Assembly: GCA_035561075.1 (NCBI GenBank)
Contig: DATMYF010000166.1
Location: 29,328-93,327 of the forward strand
DNA: 64,000 bases
Reading direction: 5' to 3'
From: JAMCRM01 sp035561075
GTDB lineage: Bacteria; Acidobacteriota; Terriglobia; Bryobacterales; Bryobacteraceae
Shown here in pieces: positions 25,450 through 34,425 of this stretch. Under the pieces are notes generated by a model that was given only the letters and a program-made list of their open reading frames with translations, was not told the DNA's origin and did not search any database. The first letter of the stretch is position 1. The number at the start of each line of letters is the position of its first letter. The translations under genes and the position numbers were made by a program.

Positions 25450-25783
25450 ACTATGCCTCGCCGATAAGCATTGCGTTCCCTGCCGCGGGGGTGTCCCGCC
25501 GCTCGCCGGGGAGGAGTTGCGCTCTTATGCCGCGCAATTACCCGGCTGGAATCTGGTTGGCGAGCACCATCTGGAGCGATCCTTCGCGTTTCCAGACTTC
25601 AAAACCGCACTGGACTTTGTCAATCGTGCCGGCGCCATTGCGGAGGAGGAAGGGCATCATCCGGACCTCTATCTCACCTGGGGGCGGGTGGATGTTAAAA
25701 CGTGGACGCACAAGATTGACGGCCTCACCGAAAGCGATTTCGTTCTGGCAGCTAAAATCGAACGGCAATACCGCTCCGCGTAG
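25442..25783 (+). CDS. 4a-hydroxytetrahydrobiopterin dehydratase
   Basis: 113 residues, the PCD/PhhB/DCoH family. The signature EEEGHHPDLYLTWGRVDVKT with the HHP catalytic histidines and the later TWTH histidine is complete. It dehydrates 4a-hydroxy-tetrahydropterin formed by aromatic amino acid hydroxylases. An N-terminal CVPCRGG segment is the common CxxC-type leader of bacterial members. Translationally coupled to the fur gene by an 8-nt overlap, which is an unexpected pairing; no hydroxylase gene lies nearby. Confidence 0.9.
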   Translation: MPELCLADKHCVPCRGGVPPLAGEELRSYAAQLPGWNLVGEHHLERSFAFPDFKTALDFVNRAGAIAEEEGHHPDLYLTWGRVDVKTWTHKIDGLTESDFVLAAKIERQYRSA

Positions 25784-25872
25784 ATTTTCATGACTCCCCT
25801 ATCGGGCTTTGCGCATCTCATTATCGTAAGTTCATTTAGCAACAAGATACTAATTCAAGAGGAGCACACTGA

Positions 25873-26415
25873 ATGTTAGCAATCGGAGCGAAATTTCCGG
25901 AGTTCACCCTGACCGCCACCGTAAGTACGGAGAAGGGCAAGACGTTTCAGACGATCACCGACAAGGATTACGCCGGCAAGTGGAAGCTGTACTTCTTCTG
26001 GCCCAAGGATTTCACCTTTGTTTGTCCGACCGAGATCGCCGGTTTCGGCAAGGTGAATGAGGAATTCGCCGATCGCGACTGCCAGATACTGGGCGGCAGC
26101 ATCGATTCGGAGTTTGTGCACCTGGCATGGAGACAGCATCATGAGGACTTGAAAGACCTGCCGTTCCCCATGCTGGCTGACGTGAAGCGTGAATTAACTT
26201 CGGCACTCGGAATTCTGGACCCCGGCGCCGGGGTGGCCCAGCGCGCCACGTTCCTGGTGGATCCGGAAGGCGTCGTGCGCTTCGTGTATGTGACGGATCT
26301 GTCGGTGGGACGCAGCCCGCAGGAAGTTTTGCGTGTGCTCGATGCGCTTCAGACGGACGAGCTCTGCCCGTGCAACTGGCAGAAGGGCGAGGCCGTTTTA
26401 AGCGTGGGGGTCTAG
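25873..26415 (+). CDS. ahpC: Peroxiredoxin AhpC
   Basis: 180-residue typical 2-Cys peroxiredoxin of the actinobacterial type. The peroxidatic cysteine is Cys51 in FTFVCPTEI; the C-terminal pair Cys165 and Cys167 (CPCNW) provides the resolving cysteine. It reduces peroxides and peroxynitrite and is probably recharged by the adjacent AhpD, as in Mycobacterium. Good ribosome site AGAGGAG precedes the ATG. The 89-nt gap after the pterin dehydratase may hold its own promoter, but no clean -35/-10 pair is seen. Confidence 0.94.
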   Translation: MLAIGAKFPEFTLTATVSTEKGKTFQTITDKDYAGKWKLYFFWPKDFTFVCPTEIAGFGKVNEEFADRDCQILGGSIDSEFVHLAWRQHHEDLKDLPFPMLADVKRELTSALGILDPGAGVAQRATFLVDPEGVVRFVYVTDLSVGRSPQEVLRVLDALQTDELCPCNWQKGEAVLSVGV

Positions 26416-26417
26416 CT

Positions 26418-26963
26418 ATGAACCTGGAGACGCTGCTGGCCGGCGTGCCCGATTACGCCAAGGATCTGCGCCTGAACCTGTCGAGCGTTCTGCGCCAGAG
26501 CGAACTGACCGAACAGCAGGGATGGGGGACCGCTGTGGCCACGGCAATCGCCTCCAGGAATCCGGATCTCACCGCGGCCATTGCCGCAGAGGCCGCGCAG
26601 CATCTCTCCCCGGAGGCCATGCGCGCAGCCAAAGCGGCGGCGGCCGTGATGGGGATGAACAACGTTTACTACCGGTTCCTGCATCTCACGAGCAACGAGA
26701 AGTACCGGACCATTCCCGCGCGCCTGCGCATGCAGGTGATCCGCAGCCACGGCGGTGACCCGGTGGACTTCGAGTTATGGTGCCTGGCCGTTTCGGCCAT
26801 TAACGCCTGTCCGTCCTGTGTGGAGTCGCACGAGCGGGTGTTGCGCGAGAAGGGAATTTCGGAAGAAGCCATTCTGGCTTCGGTGCGCATCGCCTCCGTG
26901 ATTCACGCGCTGGCGTCGGTGCTGGAAATCGAAGAGGGCATTCCGGCGCCCGCCGCCGGCTGA
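26418..26963 (+). CDS. ahpD: Alkyl hydroperoxide reductase AhpD
   Basis: 181 residues. Active site CPSCVESHE gives Cys131, Cys134 and His138, with Glu upstream, equal in spacing to M. tuberculosis AhpD (Cys130, Cys133, His137). It transfers electrons from a lipoyl partner to AhpC. ATG 26418 lies 2 nt after the ahpC stop, so the pair is one operon. Ends just before a strong terminator-like hairpin. Confidence 0.94.
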   Translation: MNLETLLAGVPDYAKDLRLNLSSVLRQSELTEQQGWGTAVATAIASRNPDLTAAIAAEAAQHLSPEAMRAAKAAAAVMGMNNVYYRFLHLTSNEKYRTIPARLRMQVIRSHGGDPVDFELWCLAVSAINACPSCVESHERVLREKGISEEAILASVRIASVIHALASVLEIEEGIPAPAAG

Positions 26964-26970
26964 AAAAGAA

Positions 26971-27014
26971 GGCGGCGGCTACCCCGAATCGGGAGCAGTC
27001 GCCGCGGCTCTTCT
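26971..27014 (+). terminator. Terminator after ahpCD
   Basis: Outer stem GCGGCGGCT (26972-26980) pairs with AGTCGCCGC (26997-27005), one G-U pair; inner stem CCCGA/TCGGG (26983-26987 with 26989-26993). An A-rich run precedes it and CTCTTCTTCC follows. It lies 8 nt after the ahpD stop. Confidence 0.7.
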
Positions 27015-27151
27015 TCCATTCAGTTCCCACTCCTTCCTGCAGTGTACCTATCCTCACCCGACGCTAAACTCCCACCCCGCACAACTTGCATCCCCGGCGC
27101 CAAAACAAGCGAAGATGGATTAGATCGATCTGCCCACGAGGGGGTAAGGCA

Positions 27152-27691
27152 GTGCCACACGGCGTACCCGAGCGCAAAGCAGCCGCCACGGACATTTCGC
27201 TGGAACGCGATGTATTTTTGCGCACGCTGATCCGGGAACTCTCCGGCACCTTGGAGGATGTGATCGGGCTAGAAGAGGCTTCCGGCTTCATCAGCGTCGT
27301 GGGCCAGAGGATTGGGGACCGGCTCAATCACGATTACCGCCGTGCTTTGGCGCTGCCGCGTCTCGACCGCCAGCAGGTAGCGGACGTCCTGGTGGATTTG
27401 AAGCGCCGCATCCAGGGTGATTTCTACGTGATTGAAGAAGACGAACAGAAGATCGTCCTGGGTAACCGCGCCTGCCCTTTTGCCGAGAAGGTGATCGGGC
27501 GGCGCTCCATGTGCATGATGACGTCCAACGTCTTCGGCGCGATTACCGCGGAGAACCTGGGCTATGCCAGGGTCGAACTTCAGAAGACCATCGCGGAGGG
27601 CGCCCCCGAGTGTCTCGTAGTGGTCTGGCTGAGGCCTCTTCCAGAGGCGGCCGCTTCCGATGGCAGGGAATACTTCAGGACCGCTCCGTAA
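27152..27691 (+). CDS. MetOD1-like (methanogen output domain 1) protein
   Basis: 179 residues from GTG 27152, which has a GAGGGGGTAAGG ribosome site; an in-frame ATG at 27086 lacks one. The C-terminal half, GNRACPFAEKVIG then SMCMMTSNVFGAITAENLGY and PECLVVVWL, resembles the MetOD1 domain (PF18546) from memory of the family, with three conserved cysteines at 108, 121 and 154 that could bind metal or act in redox sensing. The N-terminal half is helical. It overlaps the hybrid kinase gene by 32 nt, so the two are coupled and probably form one signalling unit. Ligand unknown. Confidence 0.65.
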   Translation: MPHGVPERKAAATDISLERDVFLRTLIRELSGTLEDVIGLEEASGFISVVGQRIGDRLNHDYRRALALPRLDRQQVADVLVDLKRRIQGDFYVIEEDEQKIVLGNRACPFAEKVIGRRSMCMMTSNVFGAITAENLGYARVELQKTIAEGAPECLVVVWLRPLPEAAASDGREYFRTAP

Positions 27692-29654
27692 GGCCGCCCG
27701 TGGCAGGTTGCTTGCGCATTTCAAGGCGTTTGCCCTGCCTCTGCCCGAAGCACTCCTACTGCTTGAGAGCGACGGCTCGGTGCTCTGTGCCAATCCCGCC
27801 GCGTTAAAGCTCCTGGAGGCTCCTGAGCACCAGGTGCAAGGAAAACGCGTCGACGAGCTCGCGGTGGAATCGCCGTCCCAGGTGGCGGAGTACCTCGCCG
27901 CATGGTCCCGCAGTTCGCAGTTCACCGTCGGGGCGCTTACCTGGCGCGGGGGGAGCAGGGGGCGTATGGAGTGCCGCGTAGAGGGCGCTCTGGTGCAGCA
28001 CGCCGGCGGCCGCGCCATCCTGCTGCGCGCCGTACCGCGGGATCTCGCCGCGAGCCGGTTCGTTGCACTGAACGAAAAAATCGGGCAACTCAGTCGCGAG
28101 GCCACGATACGCATCCTGGCCGAAGAGGATGCGCTGAGAAGCCGGCAGCACCTGGAAGCCGTGATCGACCACTCCGCCGCGGCGGTCTGGCTTAAAGACG
28201 CCGAGGGCCGCTATCTCGTCATCAACCGCCATTACCAGGAGTTGGTCGGGGAATCGCACGGCGACGTGGCTGGGAAGACTGATTTCGATCTATTTCCGTG
28301 TGACGTTGCCGGCGCCCTCCACGAGCATGATCGGCTGGTCCTTGAGCGCGACCAGTCAATGGAGTTCGAAGAGACACTGCCGCACGAGCACGGAAACCGT
28401 ACGTTCCTCTCGCTCAAGTTTCCCGTACCCGACGCAGTTACCGGTGCCCGTGGGCTGGGCTGTATCTCCACCGATATCACCGCGCGGAAGCGCCTGAACG
28501 AGCAGTTTCGCGAGTCCCAGAAACTGGAAAGCCTGGGGGTGTTGGCCGGCGGTGTGGCCCACGACTTCAACAACCTGCTCACCAGCATTATGGGCAACGC
28601 CAGTATAGCGCTCGAAACGACCTCGCCAGGGGCTGCCGCGCATCCCGTCATCCGGGAAGTGCTCCAGGCGAGCGAACGCGCCGCCCATCTCACGCGCCAG
28701 ATGCTGGCGTATGCCGGGAAGGCACGCTTTTCGGTGGAGCGCCTGAACCTGTCGGAAACGGTGCGCGATCTCGCCAGTCTGGTGCGCACCTCCGTGCCCC
28801 GCAACGTGGAACTGCGGCTCGAGTTGGCCGGCGGACTCCCCGCCGTGGAGGCCGACCCTGGGCAGATGCAGCAAATCGTCATGAACCTGGTGATCAACGG
28901 GGCCGAAGCTGTGGGCGAGGGCCAGGCCGGCACCGTGCTGGTCACCACGGGTTCCCTGTATTTGGAAGCCGACGCCATCCGCAACGAGTTTCCAGGTGAA
29001 GCGTTGAGCCCGGGGGCTTACGTGTTCCTGCAGGTCCACGATACCGGGGCGGGGATGGACGAAGCCACCCGGGCGCGCATCTACGATCCCTTTTTCACGA
29101 CCAAGTTCGCCGGGCGCGGCCTGGGCCTTTCGGCGGTGCAGGGCATCGTACGGGAACACCGGGGAAGCATTCGGCTGTCCAGCAGTCCCGGGGTGGGAAC
29201 GACGTTCCGGGTGCTGTTCCCGGCGGTCTCCGCTGGACAGCCGACGGCCGCCCAGGCCGAAACCCGGCCCGACAGGAGCGGCTCCGGCACTGTCCTGGTG
29301 GTGGATGACGACGATATGGTGCGGCGCACCGCCCGCATCATGCTCGAACGCGAGGGTTATACCGTCATCACTGCCGGCAACGGGGTAGAAGCCCTGGAGG
29401 TGTTTCGCCGCGACGGCAACCGCATCCGGCTCGTGCTGCTGGATCTCACCATGCCGGTGATGGGCGGTGAAGAGGCGCTCCGGCAATTGCGCCTGCTCCG
29501 GCCCGACGTGCGGGTGCTGCTCTCAAGCGGCTACAACGAACTCGAGGTGGTGCGCCGCTTTTCCCAGAAAGGTGTGGCCGGATTCATCCAGAAGCCGTAC
29601 ACCACCGCGCGTCTGGCGGCTAAGGTGAAGGCGGCCCTGGAAGCGGCCTCATAG
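27660..29654 (+). CDS. Hybrid histidine kinase (PAS-PAS-HisKA-HATPase-REC)
   Basis: 664 residues, soluble (no membrane segment). First PAS about 25-115, second PAS about 162-275 (LEAVIDHSAAAVWLKDAEGR), HisKA with phospho-acceptor His301 in AGGVAHDFNNLLTSIMGN, HATPase about 395-520 with NLVINGAEA, DTGAGM and GRGLGLSAV, and C-terminal receiver with Asp595 (LLDLTMP) and Lys in IQKPY. The HDFNN type H-box is the family HisKA_4/NtrB-like group. ATG 27660 overlaps the MetOD1 gene by 32 nt. It may phosphorylate its own receiver and lacks an obvious DNA-binding output, so a separate partner is needed. Confidence 0.92.
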   Translation: MAGNTSGPLRKAARGRLLAHFKAFALPLPEALLLLESDGSVLCANPAALKLLEAPEHQVQGKRVDELAVESPSQVAEYLAAWSRSSQFTVGALTWRGGSRGRMECRVEGALVQHAGGRAILLRAVPRDLAASRFVALNEKIGQLSREATIRILAEEDALRSRQHLEAVIDHSAAAVWLKDAEGRYLVINRHYQELVGESHGDVAGKTDFDLFPCDVAGALHEHDRLVLERDQSMEFEETLPHEHGNRTFLSLKFPVPDAVTGARGLGCISTDITARKRLNEQFRESQKLESLGVLAGGVAHDFNNLLTSIMGNASIALETTSPGAAAHPVIREVLQASERAAHLTRQMLAYAGKARFSVERLNLSETVRDLASLVRTSVPRNVELRLELAGGLPAVEADPGQMQQIVMNLVINGAEAVGEGQAGTVLVTTGSLYLEADAIRNEFPGEALSPGAYVFLQVHDTGAGMDEATRARIYDPFFTTKFAGRGLGLSAVQGIVREHRGSIRLSSSPGVGTTFRVLFPAVSAGQPTAAQAETRPDRSGSGTVLVVDDDDMVRRTARIMLEREGYTVITAGNGVEALEVFRRDGNRIRLVLLDLTMPVMGGEEALRQLRLLRPDVRVLLSSGYNELEVVRRFSQKGVAGFIQKPYTTARLAAKVKAALEAAS

Positions 29655-29674
29655 CCGGCCTGGGAACGTTCGGG

Positions 29675-30262
29675 TTACTCTGCATCGGGCGCCGGGCGAG
29701 CCGTCCGGCGCAGGTAGGCAACCAGGGTTGCAATGCCGCCTGCAAGCATTGCCGTACCCATCAGGGCAAAGTAGGAACGCATTCCCATTTTCATCTCCAG
29801 TGTCCGGAAGTGAAGCAGGGTTCCCAAGACTATGGAGAGCGCCCCGAAGAGCAAGTATCTCCGGAGGCGCCATCGCCATGCCCCGAGACAGTAACTCAGG
29901 GCCATCACATAGCCCATCCACAGCACGGGACTCATCCGGTTTGAGGAGAGAACCACTGCCGTGCCGCTGGCGACCGCTGCGGCGCCCACCACCACGATGC
30001 AACTTCTGTGCTGCCACGGATGGTGTGGCATATACGGGGTGGCGGCTCGCGGCCAGATGACCCTCTGGCGCGCGTACCTGGCGCTGAAGTAGACCAGCAA
30101 ACATAGCGGCGGCAGGATCGTCATCACCAGCACCGGGCCGCAGTCCAGTAGACTCACGATTGCCGCTGCAAACAGAAAGAGCCCCATCGCGGCATCGTCC
30201 AGACCGTCGACATGCCCATGCCGCACGGCCTGCTGGAGGTACTCGTCTACCTGATCTACCAT
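29675..30262 (-). CDS. Hypothetical membrane protein
   Basis: 195 residues with about five to six hydrophobic segments, for example AAMGLFLFAAAIVSLLDCGP, MTILPPLCLLVYFSAR, CIVVVGAAAVASGTAVVLSS and LLFGALSIVLGTLLHF. No family recognised. The N-terminal 20 residues are charged and cytoplasmic. Convergent with the histidine kinase gene (20 nt between stops) and divergent from the penicillin acylase gene (70 nt). Codon usage is like its neighbours. Confidence 0.75.
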   Translation of the reverse strand: MVDQVDEYLQQAVRHGHVDGLDDAAMGLFLFAAAIVSLLDCGPVLVMTILPPLCLLVYFSARYARQRVIWPRAATPYMPHHPWQHRSCIVVVGAAAVASGTAVVLSSNRMSPVLWMGYVMALSYCLGAWRWRLRRYLLFGALSIVLGTLLHFRTLEMKMGMRSYFALMGTAMLAGGIATLVAYLRRTARPAPDAE

Positions 30263-30332
30263 GCCTATCCAGTATGCATTTCGGTCTGCGGGGGGGCAAG
30301 CGGTATCGGGCGCAGGGCTATGATTGTATCGA

Positions 30333-32510
30333 ATGGGTCACTCCCGGCTGGGCCGTTTCGTGCGGTACGTGAATTTCGCGATTGCCTTCCTGCTGCTGGT
30401 TTTGCTGGCGGCTGTGTACTGGTTTGCCTGGCGGCCGCTGCCGCGAAAATCCGGCAGCGTGCAGGCGTTGGTGGCCGGGCGGGTGACGGTGACACGCGAT
30501 TCGCTCGGGGTGCCCCATATTCGCGCGGCCAGCTTCGAAGACGCCCTCTTCGCCCAAGGCTACGTTACCGCCCAGGAGCGTCTCTGGCAGATGGACGGGC
30601 TGCGCCGTGTGGCGCTGGGAGACCTGGCGGAGATCATCGGGCGCGGCGGCCTGGAATCGGATCGCGAGGCCCGCCGGCTGCGGATTCGCCGCATTGCCGA
30701 AGACGCCGCTATTTCGGCCTCCGCGCGTGACCGTGCGGCCATGGCGGCCTATACGCGCGGCGTCAACGAGTATGTCCGCACGCACCTCGACCGCCTGCCT
30801 CTGGAGTTCTCGCTGCTGGGCTACCACCCCCGCCCCTGGAGCGTAGTCGACTCGATCGCCACAGGACTGCACATGTACCGCAGCCTCACCACAACCTGGA
30901 CGTCGGACCTCGCGCGCCGCGACGCGCTGCGCTCCGGTTCCGAGGCAAAGCCCGGATCGAACGCCTGGGTGGTATCGGGCGCCCACACCGCCAGCGGCAA
31001 ACCGATTCTGTCGAACGACATGCACCTGGACTACTCGCTGCCGAACATCTGGTTCATGGTGCACCTGGAGGCTCCCGGCCTGAACGTCTCGGGCGTGTCG
31101 CTACCGGGTACCCCGGGGGTTGTCGTGGGGCATAACGAGCGCATCGCCTGGGGGATTACGAACCTCGGCTACGATGTGCAGGACCTCTACATCGAACAGT
31201 TCGATTCCCGCACCGGGCGCTACGTTCACCGCGGTGCCGTGGAGCAGGCACGGCGCGAGCGGGAGATCATTCGGGTAAAAGGCGCGTCCGACCACGAGAT
31301 GGTCAACTGGATTACCCGCCACGGGCCCCTCGTCGTGTCCGAAGGTCCTGAACGCATCAGCCTGCGTTGGGCCGCGGCCGAGCCGGGAACCGTTGCCTGG
31401 CCTTTCCTCGACATCAATCGTGCGCGCGACTGGCGGGAGTTTACCACCGCGCTGGAACGCCTCCCTGGTCCCGGCTCGAACTTCGTATACGCCGACGTGG
31501 ACGGCAATATCGGCTACCATGCTGCCGGCCGGTTGCCGATCCGCCGGAACTTCAACGGAGACTTTCCGCTCGACGGTTCGTCCGGCAATTCCGAATGGGA
31601 CGGCTGGATCCCCTTCAAAGAGCTGCCGGCGTCGTTCAACCCGCCGGACGGGATCATTGTCACGGCGAACGACAACCCTTTTCCCCCGGGTTACCGCTAC
31701 CCTGTAAACGGCGCCTTCGCTTCGGGCTACCGCGCCGCCCGGATCCGGCAACTCCTGGCCGCAAAAGACGGCTGGAGGGCGCCGGAGATGCTGGCCGTCC
31801 AGACGGATATCTACGCCGCGTTCAGCCACTTCCTGGCGCGCCAGATCGTGGCCGCGTGGGACCGTCGGAAGCCCGCTCGCCCGCAATTCGCCGAGTCCGT
31901 GGCGCTGCTGCGGAGTTGGAGCGGCCGCATGGAGGCTGACCACGCCGCGCCCTTGATCGCGACTCTCGCCTGGCGGCACCTGCGACGCGCGGTGACGGCA
32001 ACAGCCGGTGGAAAAAAGGCGGACTGGGACAACCTCACGGCGCCAGAGGCCGTCGAGAGACTCCTGCGCGAGCGCCCCGCCGGGTGGGTTTCCGATTGGG
32101 ACGCGGCGCTGCTCGAAGCCTTGAACGATGCCCTGGAGGAAGCGCGCCGCATCCAGGGGCGCGACATCGGCCGGTGGACCTACGGCGCTTCTTCCCGGCT
32201 GCACGTAACGCACCCGGTGACGTCCCGGCTGCCGATGGTGGGGAAGTACTTCGATATCGGCCCCGTCCCGGCAAGCGGCTCCCCCACGACCGTGAAGCAA
32301 ACCACCGCCCGGATGGGCCCTTCCATGCGGATGACCGCGGACCTGGCGGACTGGGACCGTTCGCTGCTCAACCTTCCGATAGGCCAGTCCGGCCATGCGC
32401 TCTCCCGCAACTACAAGGACGAATGGAAGCCGTTCTACGCGGGGGAGGGTTCGCCCATGCCGTACACCAGATTGCCGGGCGGCCCGGTGCTGACCCTGGA
32501 ACCGCGCTGA
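30333..32510 (+). CDS. Penicillin acylase family protein
   Basis: 725 residues, an N-terminal nucleophile hydrolase precursor. A membrane anchor or signal (YVNFAIAFLLLVLLAAVYWF) is at residues about 12-31, so the enzyme faces the periplasm. The autocleavage and catalytic serine is Ser209 in KPGSNAWVVSG; the A-chain motif RDSLGVPHIRAAS and the QERLWQMDGLRR helix are typical. Related enzymes cleave beta-lactams, acyl-homoserine lactones or other amides; specificity cannot be read here. ATG 30333 has no ribosome site but a TATGAT box ends 8 nt upstream. Confidence 0.92.
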   Translation: MGHSRLGRFVRYVNFAIAFLLLVLLAAVYWFAWRPLPRKSGSVQALVAGRVTVTRDSLGVPHIRAASFEDALFAQGYVTAQERLWQMDGLRRVALGDLAEIIGRGGLESDREARRLRIRRIAEDAAISASARDRAAMAAYTRGVNEYVRTHLDRLPLEFSLLGYHPRPWSVVDSIATGLHMYRSLTTTWTSDLARRDALRSGSEAKPGSNAWVVSGAHTASGKPILSNDMHLDYSLPNIWFMVHLEAPGLNVSGVSLPGTPGVVVGHNERIAWGITNLGYDVQDLYIEQFDSRTGRYVHRGAVEQARREREIIRVKGASDHEMVNWITRHGPLVVSEGPERISLRWAAAEPGTVAWPFLDINRARDWREFTTALERLPGPGSNFVYADVDGNIGYHAAGRLPIRRNFNGDFPLDGSSGNSEWDGWIPFKELPASFNPPDGIIVTANDNPFPPGYRYPVNGAFASGYRAARIRQLLAAKDGWRAPEMLAVQTDIYAAFSHFLARQIVAAWDRRKPARPQFAESVALLRSWSGRMEADHAAPLIATLAWRHLRRAVTATAGGKKADWDNLTAPEAVERLLRERPAGWVSDWDAALLEALNDALEEARRIQGRDIGRWTYGASSRLHVTHPVTSRLPMVGKYFDIGPVPASGSPTTVKQTTARMGPSMRMTADLADWDRSLLNLPIGQSGHALSRNYKDEWKPFYAGEGSPMPYTRLPGGPVLTLEPR

Positions 32511-32516
32511 GGATTC

Positions 32517-34394
32517 CTACCGCGCCAGTTCCAGGAATTGCCGGCGTTGGCGGGCTGCCTCGTCCTTCCGGCCCTGCGCCTCCAATACCTGCGCGCGCAC
32601 GGCGAACAGCCGGGGGAACCACAGGGACGTGAAGAGATTCAAGCCGGCGCCCTGGGGGACGGGGGTGTGCTCCACCAGCGGGGCGGCTTCCCGGGCCCGC
32701 CCGGTTTCGGCATAGGCCCAGGCGAGCAATACGGGGACGGCCGGGTCGCCCATGGGAGTCCAGCGCGCGTAAGCCTCCTTCAGGAGCGGCGTGGCGCCCT
32801 GAAACTCGCGCCCGAACAACAAGGCGTACGCCACGGCAAACTGCTTCATTCCGGCGGCCTGCGGCGAGAAGAAAGTCCGTTCGGCGCGCACTCTCCACTC
32901 GGATGCGGAAGCGGGGGGCAGGGTGAGGAAGCGCGCCACCGCCGCGATGCCTCCTGAAGCAGGGCCGGAGAGCGCCTGGGCCTTCTCGGCGTGCCCGCGA
33001 GCCCCCGCTGCGTCCCCCAACTCCAGGCTCCAGACGGCCATGTGGGCATGGGCGCGAGCGGCCAACTCATGGGCCGCGGTCTTTTCGGTCGCAGCCGCGA
33101 ACACCGACAGCTTTTGGAGCGCGGGCCGCCTTTCGCCGGTGAGCCACAGCCACTCGGCGCGGCGATACTCGATGAAAGGATCGGCGGCGGCGCGGCGCCC
33201 CTCTATGTAGCGTTCGAAAATGGTGCCTGCGCGTCCGGGGTCTCCGGCTATCAGGCTTGCGAAGGCGGCTTTCAGGAGCGAACCGCCGTCCTGGAAAGAG
33301 GGATCCTTGGCATAGGCGTCCTGGTAGAAACGGCCGGCTTCGGCGGGCTTGCCGAGGTAGAGATGGACATCCCCCAGGGAATCAAGCGCGTTGGGGTCGT
33401 CGGGCCTTACCTGCCCGTAGCGGCGCAGGGCCGCCGCGGCGCCCGGCAGGTTTCCCGCCCACGCTTCGGCGTAACCGAGGGTATTAAGCAGCGCGGGGTC
33501 GTCGGGATGGAGCGTGGATGCCTTGCGCAGCAGCGCAGCAGCGGCGGCGTAGTCATGCTCTGACTGGGCGAGCGCGGCCAAGCCGCGGTATGGCCCCGGG
33601 TCGGCGGGATCGGCTGCCGCAAGCGCGGTGAACGCGGCTTTCTGGCCGGCTCTGTCGCCGCGGTATCCGGCAAGCTCCAGGTCGAGGCGGGCGCGCTCAG
33701 TGGAAGTCATGGAGGCGCGCGCCGCCCGGGCGCGTTCGAGCAGTTCCCGCGCGGCGGCAGGATCTGTGCGCGCGGCGGTCGCGATAGCTGCCCGCCAGGC
33801 TTGTCCGAAGCTATGGTCCGCCTCGGTTGCCAGTTTGAAATGGCGCAGGGAGGCCGCGGGATCGCGCTCTTCAAGCCCCTCCGAGTAGTGCCGCCAAGCG
33901 GCCGGATTGGGAGTGGCAAACGGCCCTGCCAGCAGGCCCAGCCGCAACGCCAGGGCAGTAGCCGCACCGGGCAGGTCATCGGGCGATCTGCCCGCAGTGT
34001 CCGCCGTCCGCAGCATGCGGCCGGAGCCGGGGTCTTCCACGCTGGCCGCCACGCGCAGCCGCCCGTGCACAAGGGAGTACTCCCCGTAAACGAGCCGGTC
34101 GGCACCCGCTAGCAAGGCCTCGGTCCGCTCCGCCGAGATGCCCGGCGCGGAGACGGGACGCGGGCCCAACACCGCTTCGCCTCCCCGGAGGGTTCCCAGC
34201 GGAATCACCCAGGTTTCCTTCGACCCCGCGGCGCCGGAGGCTAGCATCTCCGAAAGCGCCCGCCCCATCCAGTCCAGCGACGGATCGCCCGTCAGGTTCT
34301 CGAACCGCAGAACGGCCATCCGAGCCGCCCGGGGTTCCGTTCGGGAGCACGCCGGAGCGAAGCACAGTAGCGCCAGGATGAACCAAGGCCACAC
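32517..34394 (-). CDS. TPR repeat lipoprotein-like protein
   Basis: 625 residues from GTG 34394. The N-terminus WPWFILALLCFAPACSR looks like a lipoprotein signal with Cys as the processed residue. Then a FlgO/adenylate-cyclase-associated type domain (MAVLRFENLTGDPSLDWMGR), followed by many degenerate tetratricopeptide repeats from about residue 165 to the end (for example DDPALLNTLGYAEAWAGNLP). A longer frame begins with TTG 34445 inside the upstream gene and is less likely. The 31-nt spacer before the GTG is a G-quadruplex-capable sequence. Likely a periplasmic or outer-membrane scaffold; partner unknown. Confidence 0.78.
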   Translation of the reverse strand: MWPWFILALLCFAPACSRTEPRAARMAVLRFENLTGDPSLDWMGRALSEMLASGAAGSKETWVIPLGTLRGGEAVLGPRPVSAPGISAERTEALLAGADRLVYGEYSLVHGRLRVAASVEDPGSGRMLRTADTAGRSPDDLPGAATALALRLGLLAGPFATPNPAAWRHYSEGLEERDPAASLRHFKLATEADHSFGQAWRAAIATAARTDPAAARELLERARAARASMTSTERARLDLELAGYRGDRAGQKAAFTALAAADPADPGPYRGLAALAQSEHDYAAAAALLRKASTLHPDDPALLNTLGYAEAWAGNLPGAAAALRRYGQVRPDDPNALDSLGDVHLYLGKPAEAGRFYQDAYAKDPSFQDGGSLLKAAFASLIAGDPGRAGTIFERYIEGRRAAADPFIEYRRAEWLWLTGERRPALQKLSVFAAATEKTAAHELAARAHAHMAVWSLELGDAAGARGHAEKAQALSGPASGGIAAVARFLTLPPASASEWRVRAERTFFSPQAAGMKQFAVAYALLFGREFQGATPLLKEAYARWTPMGDPAVPVLLAWAYAETGRAREAAPLVEHTPVPQGAGLNLFTSLWFPRLFAVRAQVLEAQGRKDEAARQRRQFLELAR

Positions 34395-34425
34395 CCGGCC
34401 CCCAGCCCCCGGCTCCCGGCCCCCG

